From JAZLJD01 sp045617725 (GTDB lineage: Bacteria; Bacillota; Clostridia; Lachnospirales; Lachnospiraceae): DNA of 49,192 nt. The notes beneath the pieces were generated by a model. It saw only the letters and a program-made list of their open reading frames with translations. It had not been told where the DNA came from and did not search any database. The DNA is taken from NCBI GenBank assembly GCA_045617725.1, contig JAZLJD010000043.1, positions 1 to 49,192 of the forward strand. The letters run 5' to 3'. This document shows positions 1 to 8,700 of this stretch, piece by piece. Numbering within the stretch: position 1 is the stretch's first letter; every line of letters begins with the position of its first letter. A program made the translations under genes and the position numbers.

Positions 1-498
1 GTTACGGATCTGATCTACAGCTCCGTAGAAGTTTGCACCAAGGATATCCATCTTATTGATGAAAGCCATTCTTGGTACATTATATGTGTCGGCCTGTCTC
101 CAAACGTTCTCAGACTGAGGCTCAACACCACCCTTTGCACAGAAAACGCCTACAGCGCCATCAAGTACACGAAGGGAACGCTCAACTTCAACTGTGAAGT
201 CAACGTGACCAGGAGTATCAATGATATTGATACGGTGCTCTGGTGCACCTGCCTTCTTCTTACAGTTTTCCTGTAATGTCCAGTGGCAAGTTGTAGCGGC
301 TGAAGTAATTGTGATACCTCTCTCAGCTTCCTGCTCCATCCAGTCCATGGTTGCAGTTCCTTCGTGAGTATCACCGATTTTATAGTTTACGCCTGTGTAG
401 TAAAGAATACGCTCTGTAAGTGTAGTCTTTCCGGCATCGATATGAGCCATAATACCAATATTTCTGGTTCTCTCCAAAGGATATTGTCTTTCGGCCAT
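1..498 (-). CDS. fusA: Elongation factor G, N-terminal part (cut by window edge)
   Basis: GTPase that moves tRNA and mRNA through the ribosome after peptide bond formation. Only the first 166 codons lie in the window, and the gene continues past the left edge. The G1 P-loop AHIDAGKTT lies near residues 18-26, followed by the switch I segment ending in RGITI, the G3 box DTPGH and the G4 box NKMD, all in the order of a translational GTPase. The ATG at 498 is preceded by AGGAGG at 8-nt spacing. It is the third gene of the rpsL-rpsG-fusA str operon and starts 18 bp after rpsG ends. Identity is secure; the C-terminal domains cannot be seen. Confidence 0.97.
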   Translation of the reverse strand, partial: MAERQYPLERTRNIGIMAHIDAGKTTLTERILYYTGVNYKIGDTHEGTATMDWMEQEAERGITITSAATTCHWTLQENCKKKAGAPEHRINIIDTPGHVDFTVEVERSLRVLDGAVGVFCAKGGVEPQSENVWRQADTYNVPRMAFINKMDILGANFYGAVDQIRN

Positions 499-516
499 TA
501 TGGTATTTCCTCCTAA

Positions 517-987
517 TTAGAATCTGTAATGAGCAAATGCCTTGTTAGCTTCTGCCATCTTATGCATATCTTCTTTACGCTTTACAGAAGCACCGGTGTT
601 ATTGGCTGCATCAAGAATCTCATTTGCTAATCTTTCTTCCATGGTCTTCTCGCCTCTCTTGCGGGAGAACATGGTCAACCAGCGAAGTCCAAGAGCCTGA
701 CGTCTCTCGGGACGAACCTCGATAGGTACCTGATAGGTAGCACCACCGATACGTCTAGCCTTAACTTCGAGCATGGGCATGATATTGTTCATTGCCTCGC
801 TGAATACTTCAAGGGCAGGCTTGCCGGTTTTCTCTTCAACTGCTGCGAATGCTCCGTATACGATCTTCTGAGCAACACCCTTCTTGCCATCTAACATGAT
901 GTTATTAACAAGCTTGGTTACAATTACGCTATCGTATAAAGGATCCGCTAAAACTTCTCTTTTCTGAATATGTCCTTTACGTGGCAC
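517..987 (-). CDS. rpsG: 30S ribosomal protein S7
   Basis: Primary binding protein of the 16S rRNA 3' domain, which nucleates head assembly of the small subunit and lines the E site. The protein starts PRKGHIQKREV and carries the typical GGATYQVPIEV segment. I place the start at the GTG at 987, giving 156 residues, the normal S7 length. A perfect AAGGAGG lies at 996-1002, 8 nt upstream. The longer open frame that begins at 1008 would put this ribosome binding site inside the coding sequence. It lies between rpsL and fusA in the str operon. Confidence 0.97.
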   Translation of the reverse strand: MPRKGHIQKREVLADPLYDSVIVTKLVNNIMLDGKKGVAQKIVYGAFAAVEEKTGKPALEVFSEAMNNIMPMLEVKARRIGGATYQVPIEVRPERRQALGLRWLTMFSRKRGEKTMEERLANEILDAANNTGASVKRKEDMHKMAEANKAFAHYRF

Positions 988-1126
988 GATTCTTCCCTCC
1001 TTAATCATAGATTTTGATTAATTCATAGGTACTCACTAAAAAACGCTGTGTCCGTGCGGTATCGCTAATATAAAATCAGAATCCCAACACTTTTGTTTTG
1101 TTTTTATGTGGTACTATCCCGTTTAA

Positions 1127-1546
1127 TTACTTTCCAGCCTTGGGGCGCTTTGCACCATACTTGGAACGGGCCTGTTTTCTGTTAGCAACTCCCGCAGTAT
1201 CAAGGGTACCACGAATGGTGTGGTATCTGGTACCGGGAAGATCCTTAACTCTACCACCACGGATAAGAACAACGCTATGCTCCTGAAGGTTGTGACCTTC
1301 ACCGGGGATGTAGCTTGTTACTTCAATACCGTTAGAAAGACGAACTCTGGCGATCTTACGAAGAGCTGAGTTAGGCTTCTTAGGGGTAGCAGTCTTTACA
1401 GCGGTACATACACCTCTCTTCTGAGGAGAAGAAGCGTCTGTAGCTTTCTTTCTTAAGGAGTTGTAGCTCTTCTGAAGTGCAGGAGCGGTAGACTTCTTAA
1501 CAGCTGTCTGACGACCTTTTCTTACTAACTGGTTAAAAGTGGGCAT
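1127..1546 (-). CDS. rpsL: 30S ribosomal protein S12
   Basis: Decoding-centre protein of the small subunit. It is 139 residues long and has the insertion between PALQ and PQKRG that is normal for Firmicutes S12. The TPKKPNSALRK motif keeps Lys56 and Lys57 and the later RVKDLPG motif is intact, so the usual streptomycin-resistance positions look wild type. It is the first gene of the str operon, with a canonical promoter about 75 bp upstream. The AGGAGG ribosome site lies just before the ATG. The 118-bp gap to rpsG shows no clear terminator. Confidence 0.98.
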   Translation of the reverse strand: MPTFNQLVRKGRQTAVKKSTAPALQKSYNSLRKKATDASSPQKRGVCTAVKTATPKKPNSALRKIARVRLSNGIEVTSYIPGEGHNLQEHSVVLIRGGRVKDLPGTRYHTIRGTLDTAGVANRKQARSKYGAKRPKAGK

Positions 1547-1619
1547 TCTGATTCACCTCCTATTTATATAATGAACATTGACGCACGAAAAAAATGCACA
1601 AAAATTCGCACGCTTAGTT

Positions 1620-1648
1620 ATTATAAGTGTCTCCATTACGGAAGTCAA
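1620..1648 (-). promoter_or_regulatory. Sigma-A promoter of the str operon
   Basis: On the minus strand TTGACT (1648-1643), a 17-nt spacer and TATAAT (1625-1620) form a near-consensus housekeeping promoter pointing at rpsL. The predicted 5' UTR is about 70 nt. Confidence 0.85.
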
Positions 1649-1706
1649 CATTTTTTGCAAAAAAGCATCGTGCAAACCTGTTCTTTCCTTTTTTATATAA
1701 ATAAAC

Positions 1707-1712
1707 TATAAT
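1707..1712 (+). promoter_or_regulatory. Possible -10 box for the GGDEF-like gene
   Basis: TATAAT lies about 40 bp before the start at 1754 in an AT-rich stretch. No convincing -35 box is seen at 17 nt, so this is a weak call. Confidence 0.35.
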
Positions 1713-1753
1713 AACTATGTATGCTTTAAACATAATACACCATGGAGGTCGCT

Positions 1754-2452
1754 ATGTACACAAATACAATCAAACCCCTGCGCAACATAAAGTTAATTCA
1801 GCTTGCTTTTACGATAGTTCTTTCCGTTTGCTACTTTATGGTCCTTAAACTTGACCCGGAAATGGAGGATGCTCTTTTTAACAACAGCTCCGTATTTTTA
1901 CTGAGCTGTACTTTTTGGGCCCTGTTGCTCGCATCCTATCTGTTTCTGATTCTGGACTTCATAAGACTGCGTTCCTTAAACACTTCCAGTCACGAGCTTA
2001 ACAAACTTGCATACCTCGATGACCTGACCGGTATCCCGAACCGTTACAGCTGCGACCTCATCTTTAAGATGTACAGAGACAGTGACAAGATAAAGAATCT
2101 GGGTTGTGCGATTTTGGAGATCAGCAACCTCACCTCCATCAACTTACACGATGGTTACGAAGCAGGAAGTATCGCCGTCAAGGATTTCTGCAACATTCTG
2201 GAAATCGTCGGCGAGCACTACGGTTTCGTAGGCCGTAACAGCGGTAACGAATTTCTCGCGGTCATCGAGGATTGTGACGAGCAGACCATGAAGAGTTTCC
2301 TTGCGGATTTACAGCGTAACATTCACGATTACAACGAGGCAGATCATCCTGCCATCGAGATTACCTACGCATATTCCTTAAACAGCATCGAGCGCCTTGA
2401 CCGCTTTGCTGAGCTGATTACCAGAACGTATCAGCAATTACACACGAAATAA
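1754..2452 (+). CDS. Membrane protein with degenerate GGDEF domain
   Basis: Two transmembrane helices (about residues 14-33 and 46-68) are followed by a GGDEF-family domain of about 150 residues. The domain entry motif, LDDLTGIPNR, is clear. At the signature position the protein reads SGNEF: the first Gly is Ser and the metal-binding Asp is Asn. Diguanylate cyclase activity is therefore doubtful, and the domain may act as a nucleotide sensor or partner-binding unit. I start at ATG 1754, because GGAGG at 1744-1748 has correct spacing for it, while the in-frame ATG at 1742 overlaps that site. It stands 31 bp before the ECF sigma gene and could be cotranscribed with it. Function beyond the domain is unknown. 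Confidence 0.75.
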   Translation: MYTNTIKPLRNIKLIQLAFTIVLSVCYFMVLKLDPEMEDALFNNSSVFLLSCTFWALLLASYLFLILDFIRLRSLNTSSHELNKLAYLDDLTGIPNRYSCDLIFKMYRDSDKIKNLGCAILEISNLTSINLHDGYEAGSIAVKDFCNILEIVGEHYGFVGRNSGNEFLAVIEDCDEQTMKSFLADLQRNIHDYNEADHPAIEITYAYSLNSIERLDRFAELITRTYQQLHTK

Positions 2453-2483
2453 GAGTATTTAGTTCCAAATTTGGGGAGGATAC

Positions 2484-3044
2484 ATGTTTAATACTCAAAA
2501 TGTGCCTTTTATCGCCAATCTTGTAGTGCGAGCACAGATGGGAGACAGTGATGCCTTCGCGGAATTGTACGCCAAGACCTATAACAAGGTATACAATTAC
2601 GCCTGCCATTACCTGAAGGATTCACATCTGGCGCAGGATGCCGTACAGGAAGTCTATATTCAGGCACTTAAAAACCTAACAAAACTGAATGATCCCACAC
2701 TGTTCATAGCATGGCTGAATCAGATTTCGTTCCACACCTGCTATGATATGGCCAAAAAGAACACTGCTTATTCACAGAACACGGATCCGGAAATCTTAGA
2801 GCTCATCACGGATGATTCCGAGGACCGTAATCCCGAGGAGCAGACTCTTTCGCAGGATGAGTATTCCAGACTGCATCTGGCCATAAAGGAACTTCCTATT
2901 TATGAACAGCAGGCACTTGTCATGCGATATTTCAATGACATGAAGCTTGAGGACATCGCCGACGCGTTGGAGATAAGTCTCAGCACCGTAAAACGCTATG
3001 TTAACTCGGCCAAGGAAACCCTGGCCGCCAAATTGAGAGAATAG
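2484..3044 (+). CDS. ECF-type RNA polymerase sigma factor
   Basis: 186 residues with the two-domain layout of extracytoplasmic function sigma factors. Region 2 lies near residues 14-85 (ELYAKTYNKVYNYA, then HLAQDAVQEVYIQ). Region 4, near 125-182, has the helix-turn-helix LEDIADALEISLSTVKRYV. The acidic linker between them is typical. GGGGAGG precedes the ATG. The next gene, 11 bp downstream, encodes a single-span membrane protein that could be its anti-sigma factor. It heads the run of transglutaminase, GspF and pilin-like genes and may control that operon. Target promoters cannot be read from this window. Confidence 0.9.
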   Translation: MFNTQNVPFIANLVVRAQMGDSDAFAELYAKTYNKVYNYACHYLKDSHLAQDAVQEVYIQALKNLTKLNDPTLFIAWLNQISFHTCYDMAKKNTAYSQNTDPEILELITDDSEDRNPEEQTLSQDEYSRLHLAIKELPIYEQQALVMRYFNDMKLEDIADALEISLSTVKRYVNSAKETLAAKLRE

Positions 3045-3055
3045 GAGGTGGTAAA

Positions 3056-3529
3056 ATGTTCCTAAAGAATATCTTTCGTTCCAAGAAGCGTTACATGATG
3101 GATCAGTCGATTGCGGAAGGCACCCTTCAGAATGTTTTTGCCGCCTGCCATCGCGAGCCGAATGTAACTCCCTTCAGTGAGATTTTAAAGAATAACCGGC
3201 TTAATAATACCCCTTACAACTTAGGTATATGGGTCTGCCTTGTTTTTTTCATACTGTCCCTGCTGTGTCCTTTGACATTCACGCAGACAGATCTGAAAGA
3301 ATACTATTCCGATGCTCAATATATATACCTGGATTGCAGCGGTAAACAGCTTAACCCGGATCGGTGCTACATCCGCGATACCAGAGGACTTGTTTATTCG
3401 TATCACAGTTTCAATGCGCAGAATAACACAATCACCTTTGAGAAACCCGATACGGACGCAACCCTTCATTTGATTTTTTCAAACGGTAAAGAAATTCAGA
3501 AGAAACTTCACTATCAGTTAAGTGAATAA
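3056..3529 (+). CDS. Single-span membrane protein, possible anti-sigma factor
   Basis: 157 residues: a basic cytoplasmic N-terminal part of about 58 residues, one transmembrane helix near residues 59-77, and an outer C-terminal part of about 80 residues. A good ribosome site (GGAGGTGG) precedes the ATG. I do not recognise a named family. Position directly after an ECF sigma gene, size and one-span topology fit an anti-sigma factor, but no zinc-binding HxxxCxxC motif is present. This is an inference from context. The outer part has alternating short strands and might be a small sensor fold. Confidence 0.55.
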   Translation: MFLKNIFRSKKRYMMDQSIAEGTLQNVFAACHREPNVTPFSEILKNNRLNNTPYNLGIWVCLVFFILSLLCPLTFTQTDLKEYYSDAQYIYLDCSGKQLNPDRCYIRDTRGLVYSYHSFNAQNNTITFEKPDTDATLHLIFSNGKEIQKKLHYQLSE

Positions 3530-3541
3530 ATTAAGGGGCCT

Positions 3542-4501
3542 ATGAATAAGAAGGGAATCTTAATCATCTTCATATGTCTTTTCGCCATTATGGAATCTGC
3601 CTGTGATGAAGCCTTGGTGCCCGCTAAAGTTTCACAGACCACGGGCAGTTTTTCTGATGTGCCGCCCTCTTCCGGGGGAATCGGAACCCGCGACAGCACC
3701 CCGAAGTGCCTTGTTCCCTCGCAGGACGGTGACGTTGTTTTTGGCAACGAAGCCGTATCCATCGACGCTTCGCAGGTCGCACACGGCTACATTTCCGTAC
3801 GCTATCTTGGAGCCAAAGAGGACGCACGCTTTCGCATCACCGGTTCCGACCAAATCACCTACAATTACCAGTTGAATAACGATTACAGTATCCTGCCCTT
3901 AAGCTGCGGTACCGACGATTACCTTCTGGAGCTTTATGAGAACCTTGAGGGGCGCTCGTACCTGAAGCTGTTTAGCGACACGATTCATTTCCAGATTGAT
4001 TATGAATTCGATCCCTGGCTCTATCCGAACCAGTATTGCGACTTTAACAGTGAGACGAAATCCGTCAAGAAGGCGGAGGAGCTCGCCCGTTCCGCCGGCA
4101 GTGACCTGGAGGTCGTAACTTCCGTTTACAACCACGTGATTACGACCTATTCCTACGATTACAACAAAGCCGATACCGTAAAGAGCGGCTATGTGCCGGT
4201 CCTTGACGATGTTTACGACGCACAATGCGGCATCTGCCTCGACTTTTCTTCCATCATGTGCTCCATGCTGCGCAGTCAGGGCATCCCCACGCGTATCGAA
4301 ACCGGCTATGTGGACGCGGAAGTATTCCACGCCTGGATTTCCGTATATCTCAAGGAAATCGGCTGGGTGAACGGAATCATCGAATTTGACGGCAAGAACT
4401 GGAAGATGATGGACCCCACCTTTGCGGCGGATTTGAAAGAGAAAGATTTAAAGAAGTATATCGGTAACGGAACACGCTATCAGACCAAGTATATTTATTA
4501 A
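3542..4501 (+). CDS. Secreted transglutaminase-like protein
   Basis: 319 residues. The N-terminus is a hydrophobic signal segment ending at Cys20 (MESAC). This resembles a lipobox but has Glu at -3, so lipid attachment is uncertain. A Pro/Ser-rich stretch and a beta-rich middle follow. The C-terminal third is a transglutaminase-like core with a visible Cys-His-Asp triad: Cys229 in CGICLD, His263 in FHAW and Asp291 in DPTF. Bacterial members act as peptidases or amide-crosslinking enzymes at the cell surface. It lies inside the operon with GspF and pilin-like genes, so a role in pilus or surface-protein processing is possible (inference). Confidence 0.8.
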   Translation: MNKKGILIIFICLFAIMESACDEALVPAKVSQTTGSFSDVPPSSGGIGTRDSTPKCLVPSQDGDVVFGNEAVSIDASQVAHGYISVRYLGAKEDARFRITGSDQITYNYQLNNDYSILPLSCGTDDYLLELYENLEGRSYLKLFSDTIHFQIDYEFDPWLYPNQYCDFNSETKSVKKAEELARSAGSDLEVVTSVYNHVITTYSYDYNKADTVKSGYVPVLDDVYDAQCGICLDFSSIMCSMLRSQGIPTRIETGYVDAEVFHAWISVYLKEIGWVNGIIEFDGKNWKMMDPTFAADLKEKDLKKYIGNGTRYQTKYIY

Positions 4502-4517
4502 CCTGTGAGGAACAGCC

Positions 4518-5564
4518 ATGAAAAAAATCAAACCACTTAATAATGAAGAAATCGCTTCCTTCTGCGGACAAATGGGAATGCTTCTTGCAGCCGGCATCGC
4601 TCCCGGTGACGGCGTCACCGTCCTGCTTCGTGACGCAACGGACAACGAAGCCGTTTGGATTCTCACCACGATTGAGCAGCAGCTTAGGCAGGGATGCAAG
4701 CTCCATGATGCGCTGAACGAAACCGGTTGCTTCCCTCACTACGTCGTAGAGATGACGGCCATCGGCGAGGAATCCGGCACTCTGGATGAAGTTATGAATT
4801 CTCTCGCAGCCTACTATGAACGTGAGGAGAATATCGCCGACAACATAAAGAGCGCCGTTACATACCCGTTCATTATGATTTTCATGATGCTGCTTGTAAT
4901 CACAGTATTGCTTACGAAGGTTCTGCCCATCTTCAATAAGGTGTTCGTTCAGCTCGGCACCGAGATGAGCGGATTAAGCGAAAGTCTTTTAAAGCTTGGT
5001 GACAATATAAATAAAGGCTCTGTTGCCATTCTCATATTCCTTGCCGTACTGCTTTTGCTCATCATCTGGTTCCGAAATTCCAAACGCGGCCGCAAGGTTC
5101 TTCTTTCCCTGCTTGCCCATCTTCCGCTGACCCGCGATTTCTACGATCAGGTCGCTGCCGGTCGCTTTGCAAGTGCACTGGCATTGTCTTTTGCAAGCGG
5201 AATGGATACCTATACGGGACTTTCAATGGCCCGCGACCTTGTGGAGAACAAGGCTCTGGAAGCCAAAATCGACAAGGTAGTCGAGCTCCTCAAAAATCAA
5301 TACACCTTTGCCGAAGCACTCAGTAAGGTTGAAATATTCTCAACGCTCTACACACGTATGATTTCCATCGGTTTTAAGAGCGGTAACCTGGATACCGTCC
5401 TCTTTAAGATTTCGGATAACTACGAGGCCGAGACCGACCGCAAGCTGCACCACATGCTTTCCGTCATCGAGCCAACCCTTGTAATCATCCTGTCCCTGAT
5501 TGTCGGATTTATCCTGCTTTCCGTAATTCTGCCGCTCATGAGCATTATGTCGTCCATCGGCTGA
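4518..5564 (+). CDS. Type II secretion / type IV pilus platform protein (GspF/PilC family)
   Basis: 348 residues with two T2SSF domains (about residues 10-135 and 210-335), each ending in a hydrophobic helix, plus a middle helix near 168-188: the classic inner-membrane platform layout. The GIPP-like turn reads GIAPGDGV and the paired GEESGTLDEVM / GFKSGNLDTVL motifs are clear. The platform normally couples an ATPase to pilin extraction. No GspE/PilB ATPase or prepilin peptidase lies in this window. Genes for four pilin-like proteins follow at once. It starts 16 bp after the transglutaminase gene. Confidence 0.92.
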   Translation: MKKIKPLNNEEIASFCGQMGMLLAAGIAPGDGVTVLLRDATDNEAVWILTTIEQQLRQGCKLHDALNETGCFPHYVVEMTAIGEESGTLDEVMNSLAAYYEREENIADNIKSAVTYPFIMIFMMLLVITVLLTKVLPIFNKVFVQLGTEMSGLSESLLKLGDNINKGSVAILIFLAVLLLLIIWFRNSKRGRKVLLSLLAHLPLTRDFYDQVAAGRFASALALSFASGMDTYTGLSMARDLVENKALEAKIDKVVELLKNQYTFAEALSKVEIFSTLYTRMISIGFKSGNLDTVLFKISDNYEAETDRKLHHMLSVIEPTLVIILSLIVGFILLSVILPLMSIMSSIG

Positions 5565-5574
5565 GAGGAGCCTT

Positions 5575-5907
5575 ATGTCAAACCGTTTTGGTAAAAAACA
5601 GCATACTTTCCTGATCGGCAAAATCAGTCTTTCGCTGCTGGCGGTTATCCTGCTTCTTGTGCTTTTTGTCCTGGGGCTTTCTGACCTAAACAGGCAGACC
5701 CGGGATCGCAGCTACGAGAGTCTCGTAACCGCGCTGAATCGTGATATTGTGCACTGCTACGCCGTGGAAGGCTTCTACCCGCCCTCCATCGAATATCTCG
5801 AGCAGCATTACGGCCTTACCTATGCCAAAGAGGATTACATGGTCGACTATATATACGAAGGAAGTAATTTGTACCCCACCGTAACCGTACTGAAAAAACA
5901 GGAGTAA
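5575..5907 (+). CDS. Small pilin-like membrane protein
   Basis: 110 residues: a basic N-terminus, one transmembrane helix (about residues 14-36) and a short globular domain with a YPPSIEYLEQHYGL motif. Related tyrosine/proline segments occur in pseudopilins after the N-terminal helix. The Glu5 of a classical prepilin signal is absent. GAGAGGAG lies upstream of the ATG. It lies between GspF and three further proteins of the same architecture. I call it pilin-like from architecture and context only. Confidence 0.55.
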   Translation: MSNRFGKKQHTFLIGKISLSLLAVILLLVLFVLGLSDLNRQTRDRSYESLVTALNRDIVHCYAVEGFYPPSIEYLEQHYGLTYAKEDYMVDYIYEGSNLYPTVTVLKKQE

Positions 5908-5910
5908 CGC

Positions 5911-6411
5911 ATGAAACTTAGATTTCAGGAAAAACATGTCATCGACATCATATTCGTTTTGGCACTGTTTGCCATGTTCGCGTTCTCCGCACTGACACTG
6001 ATTGTCATGGGCGCCGATATCTACAAAGACATCGTGAACGAAATGGACCAAAGCTACCGTTCAAGAACGGAATCCGCGTACATCGTCGAGAAAATCCGCT
6101 CCGCCGATGCGGAAGGACGCGTCGGAATCTGCAATTTCGAAGGCAGCGACGCCTTGGTAATCAAGGATGAAATTGCCGGAAGGTCGGTCTGCACCTACAT
6201 CTACAGTTATGAAGGCAGCCTCCGCGAGCTCTGCACCGACCCCTCCTACGGCCTTATGCCCGGGGACGGAAACCGGCTTCTTTCGGAGGATGGTGAGGAC
6301 ATCGTCATGGAGATTGAAATGCCCCGAACGGGTCTTTACAAAATCCGTTTTCTCTATAACGGCACGCTCAAAAACACAATCTATGTTCATTTAAACACTA
6401 CTGAGAATTAA
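5911..6411 (+). CDS. Pilin-like membrane protein, DUF4860-like
   Basis: 166 residues: one N-terminal transmembrane helix (about 12-35) and a beta-rich outer domain of about 125 residues. The layout recalls the DUF4860 proteins found next to GspF genes in Clostridia. That family name is from memory and was not searched. It starts 4 bp after the previous gene and is in one transcription unit with it. The helix-plus-beta-domain form fits a minor pseudopilin. Confidence 0.5.
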   Translation: MKLRFQEKHVIDIIFVLALFAMFAFSALTLIVMGADIYKDIVNEMDQSYRSRTESAYIVEKIRSADAEGRVGICNFEGSDALVIKDEIAGRSVCTYIYSYEGSLRELCTDPSYGLMPGDGNRLLSEDGEDIVMEIEMPRTGLYKIRFLYNGTLKNTIYVHLNTTEN

Positions 6412-6423
6412 GAGGATTTTCTT

Positions 6424-6909
6424 ATGCGTTTCGCGTTGCAAAAGAAAACTGAACAGAAATCAAAGTCTTCGCTGTTTCTGATGGAGCTCATCATCTCCAT
6501 TTGCTTTTTTGCGCTCGCAAGTGCCGTATGCATACGACTCTTTGTGCAGGCCCATTTTTTGAGCCGCGACACGATTACCTTAAACCGGGCCGTCAGCGAA
6601 TGTCAGAACCTGGCAGAAATCTACTGCGGTTGCGACGGAAGTGAGTTAGAGGCCGTATACCTCATGCAATGTGAATATGAGAGCCTTACCGAAACGGGAA
6701 ACGGAATATATACCCTTGACCTCCCGGAATGCCGGATTGTACTTGACTTTAAGAATCCGCTTCCGCAGCCCGGTGGCGGCATGATGAATGACCTTGTGGT
6801 TTCCGCTTATGACAAGCAGGACAAGTTGCTTTTTGCCCTAAATACGTTCGATTATACCGTATCATCGCAGCTGGCTGCAGAGGAAGCAGGAGGTGCGTAT
6901 GAAGAATAA
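6424..6909 (+). CDS. Prepilin-like protein with type IV N-methylation-type signal
   Basis: 161 residues. The segment LFLMELIISICFF following a basic leader (residues 1-16) places a Glu at +5 of a prepilin cleavage site, with Ser instead of Gly at -1. This is the best pilin signal of the four small proteins here. A transmembrane alpha-1 helix, a Cys-containing middle and a Gly-rich loop follow. The 3' end overlaps the next start by 11 bp. Likely a minor pseudopilin assembled by the GspF platform (inference from motif and neighbours). Confidence 0.7.
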   Translation: MRFALQKKTEQKSKSSLFLMELIISICFFALASAVCIRLFVQAHFLSRDTITLNRAVSECQNLAEIYCGCDGSELEAVYLMQCEYESLTETGNGIYTLDLPECRIVLDFKNPLPQPGGGMMNDLVVSAYDKQDKLLFALNTFDYTVSSQLAAEEAGGAYEE

Positions 6910-7354
6910 GCTCAAAATCAGCATCGGCTCCTCTAGCATCGTATTAATCTTTGTGACGCTGTGTCTTGTGTCCTTCGCGGCGCTGTCCCTAATCAGTGCC
7001 AAAGCGGATAACAACCTGAGCAGGAAGCTCGCAGAGAACACCTTTGCTTACTATGAAGCCTCCTCAAAGGCGCAGGTATTCATTAAGGATATGGACGAAG
7101 CATTTGCCCATACCTACCTGGTTCTTGATGGAGAAGAAACTTTCTATCAAAACCTCAGCACCTTTATTGAGCAGGATTTCCCCATCTCCGACTCCCAGGT
7201 ACTGCATGTAAAGCTGGCTCCGAATTATCCCCAAAATCCGGAGGACAAATTCACGAAAATACTGGAGTATAAAGTGGTTAACATAACAAATTTTGAATAC
7301 GACGATACCTTACATGTGCTAAAGCAGGATTCCTATGAAGAGACAGAGAAATAA
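6899..7354 (+). CDS. Pilin-like membrane protein
   Basis: 151 residues: an N-terminal helix (about 12-32, preceded by IGSSSIV) and an extracellular domain with no motif I can name. I use ATG 6899, because AGGAGG at 6888-6893 has a 5-nt spacer to it. The earlier GTG at 6893 overlaps that site. The gene overlaps its upstream neighbour by 11 bp and trkH by 20 bp, so translation is probably coupled. It is a pilin-like protein by layout and context. Confidence 0.55.
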   Translation: MKNKLKISIGSSSIVLIFVTLCLVSFAALSLISAKADNNLSRKLAENTFAYYEASSKAQVFIKDMDEAFAHTYLVLDGEETFYQNLSTFIEQDFPISDSQVLHVKLAPNYPQNPEDKFTKILEYKVVNITNFEYDDTLHVLKQDSYEETEK

Positions 7355-8684
7355 ACTGAATAATACCAATCCCATGTTGGTTCTGTTGCTTGGGTACCTG
7401 CTGGTGATTTTTGTGGGCACGATTCTCTTAAGCCTGCGTTTCGCCGTAAAAGACGATGGCAGGGCTTCCTTTATGGATGCTATTTTTGCCTCCGTCAGCT
7501 GCACCTGTGTAACAGGACTGACGCGATACGATACGTTTCTGCACTGGTCCCTGTTCGGGCAGATTGTACAGCTTCTTCTGATACAGATCGGCGGCGTCGG
7601 TTTCATGACACTGGCGTTCAGCGTATTTTCTCTTATGAACCATAACATCGGTCTGAATTCCCGCATCATGATACAGAACTCCATGAACGCGCCGCAGTTG
7701 GGCGGAATTCTCCACATGACACGGTTTGTTTTCCTTTTGGTCAGCGTCATTGAGCTTTCCGGCACTGCACTTTTGTGCATCTACTACTGTCCGATCTACG
7801 GGGCTACAGGAATCTGGTATTCCTTCTTTCATGCGGTATCCGCCTTTTGTAATGCCGGCTTTGATTTGATGGGAATGCGGCTGGAATCCTCATCCCTGGG
7901 CACAATGACCGGGAATCCGCTTCCGCTTCTTGTAATCATGATACTGATTATTCTGGGCGGTCAGGGCTTTTACACCATCAAGGACTTACTCAGTACACGG
8001 TTTCGTTGGAAGAACTTACGCCTGCAGACCAAGCTTGCTCTCTCCACCAACTGCATTTTGTTTTTGGCAGGAGGACTTCTGATTTTCTGTTTTGAATTCT
8101 TCGGTCACGCCTTCGACGGACTCGGGTTCGGAAACCGTCTCCTCAATTCGTTCTTCCAGGAAGTAACCTCGCGAAGCGCCGGTTTTACGACCGTAGACCT
8201 TACTGCACTTACGGAACCCACCCTGTTTCTTATGCTTCTGCTTACTTTTGTCGGCGGTAGCGTCGGTTCCACTTCGGGCGGTATGAAGGTGGAAACCCTC
8301 GCCGTTCTGACGCTCAACATTAAATCTACCTTCAAGCGGCGCAAGGACCCCGAAATATTCGGACGCCGCATCGAGGATGAAACCACGCAGATTGCGACCA
8401 CGGTCCTGATGCTGTATATTTTTCTGGCCGCGATTGCAACCATCATCGTGACCTTCATAGAGGGCTGTCCTCTGCAGAACGCCTTCTTCGAATGCATCTC
8501 TTCCATTACCACCTCAGGTTTTTCCTGCGGGCTCGTGAAGGAGTGCTCCATAGCTACCGAATGCATCCTAATGCTTCTGATGGTTTTTGGCCGCGTCGGT
8601 TCAATCACCATGCTGCTGGCATTTTCAAACAGTCACCTGACCATCAACAATAAACTCCCCGGCGAGAGTATCCGCGTGGGCTGA
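7335..8684 (+). CDS. Potassium uptake channel subunit, TrkH/KtrB family
   Basis: 449 residues with the four pore-loop repeats of the Trk/Ktr superfamily. Visible filter segments include SCTCVTGL near 56-63, SAFCNAGFD, TSRSAGFTTVD and ISSITTSGFSCG. The conserved GGSVGSTSGGMKVET segment between the last repeats is present. The protein moves K+ across the membrane with a cytoplasmic RCK gating ring supplied by the next gene. Its start lies inside the 3' end of the preceding pilin-like gene (20-bp overlap), which ties K+ uptake to the pilus-like operon. Confidence 0.92.
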   Translation: MKRQRNKLNNTNPMLVLLLGYLLVIFVGTILLSLRFAVKDDGRASFMDAIFASVSCTCVTGLTRYDTFLHWSLFGQIVQLLLIQIGGVGFMTLAFSVFSLMNHNIGLNSRIMIQNSMNAPQLGGILHMTRFVFLLVSVIELSGTALLCIYYCPIYGATGIWYSFFHAVSAFCNAGFDLMGMRLESSSLGTMTGNPLPLLVIMILIILGGQGFYTIKDLLSTRFRWKNLRLQTKLALSTNCILFLAGGLLIFCFEFFGHAFDGLGFGNRLLNSFFQEVTSRSAGFTTVDLTALTEPTLFLMLLLTFVGGSVGSTSGGMKVETLAVLTLNIKSTFKRRKDPEIFGRRIEDETTQIATTVLMLYIFLAAIATIIVTFIEGCPLQNAFFECISSITTSGFSCGLVKECSIATECILMLLMVFGRVGSITMLLAFSNSHLTINNKLPGESIRVG

Positions 8685-8700
8685 CAGAAAGGATTTCTTT

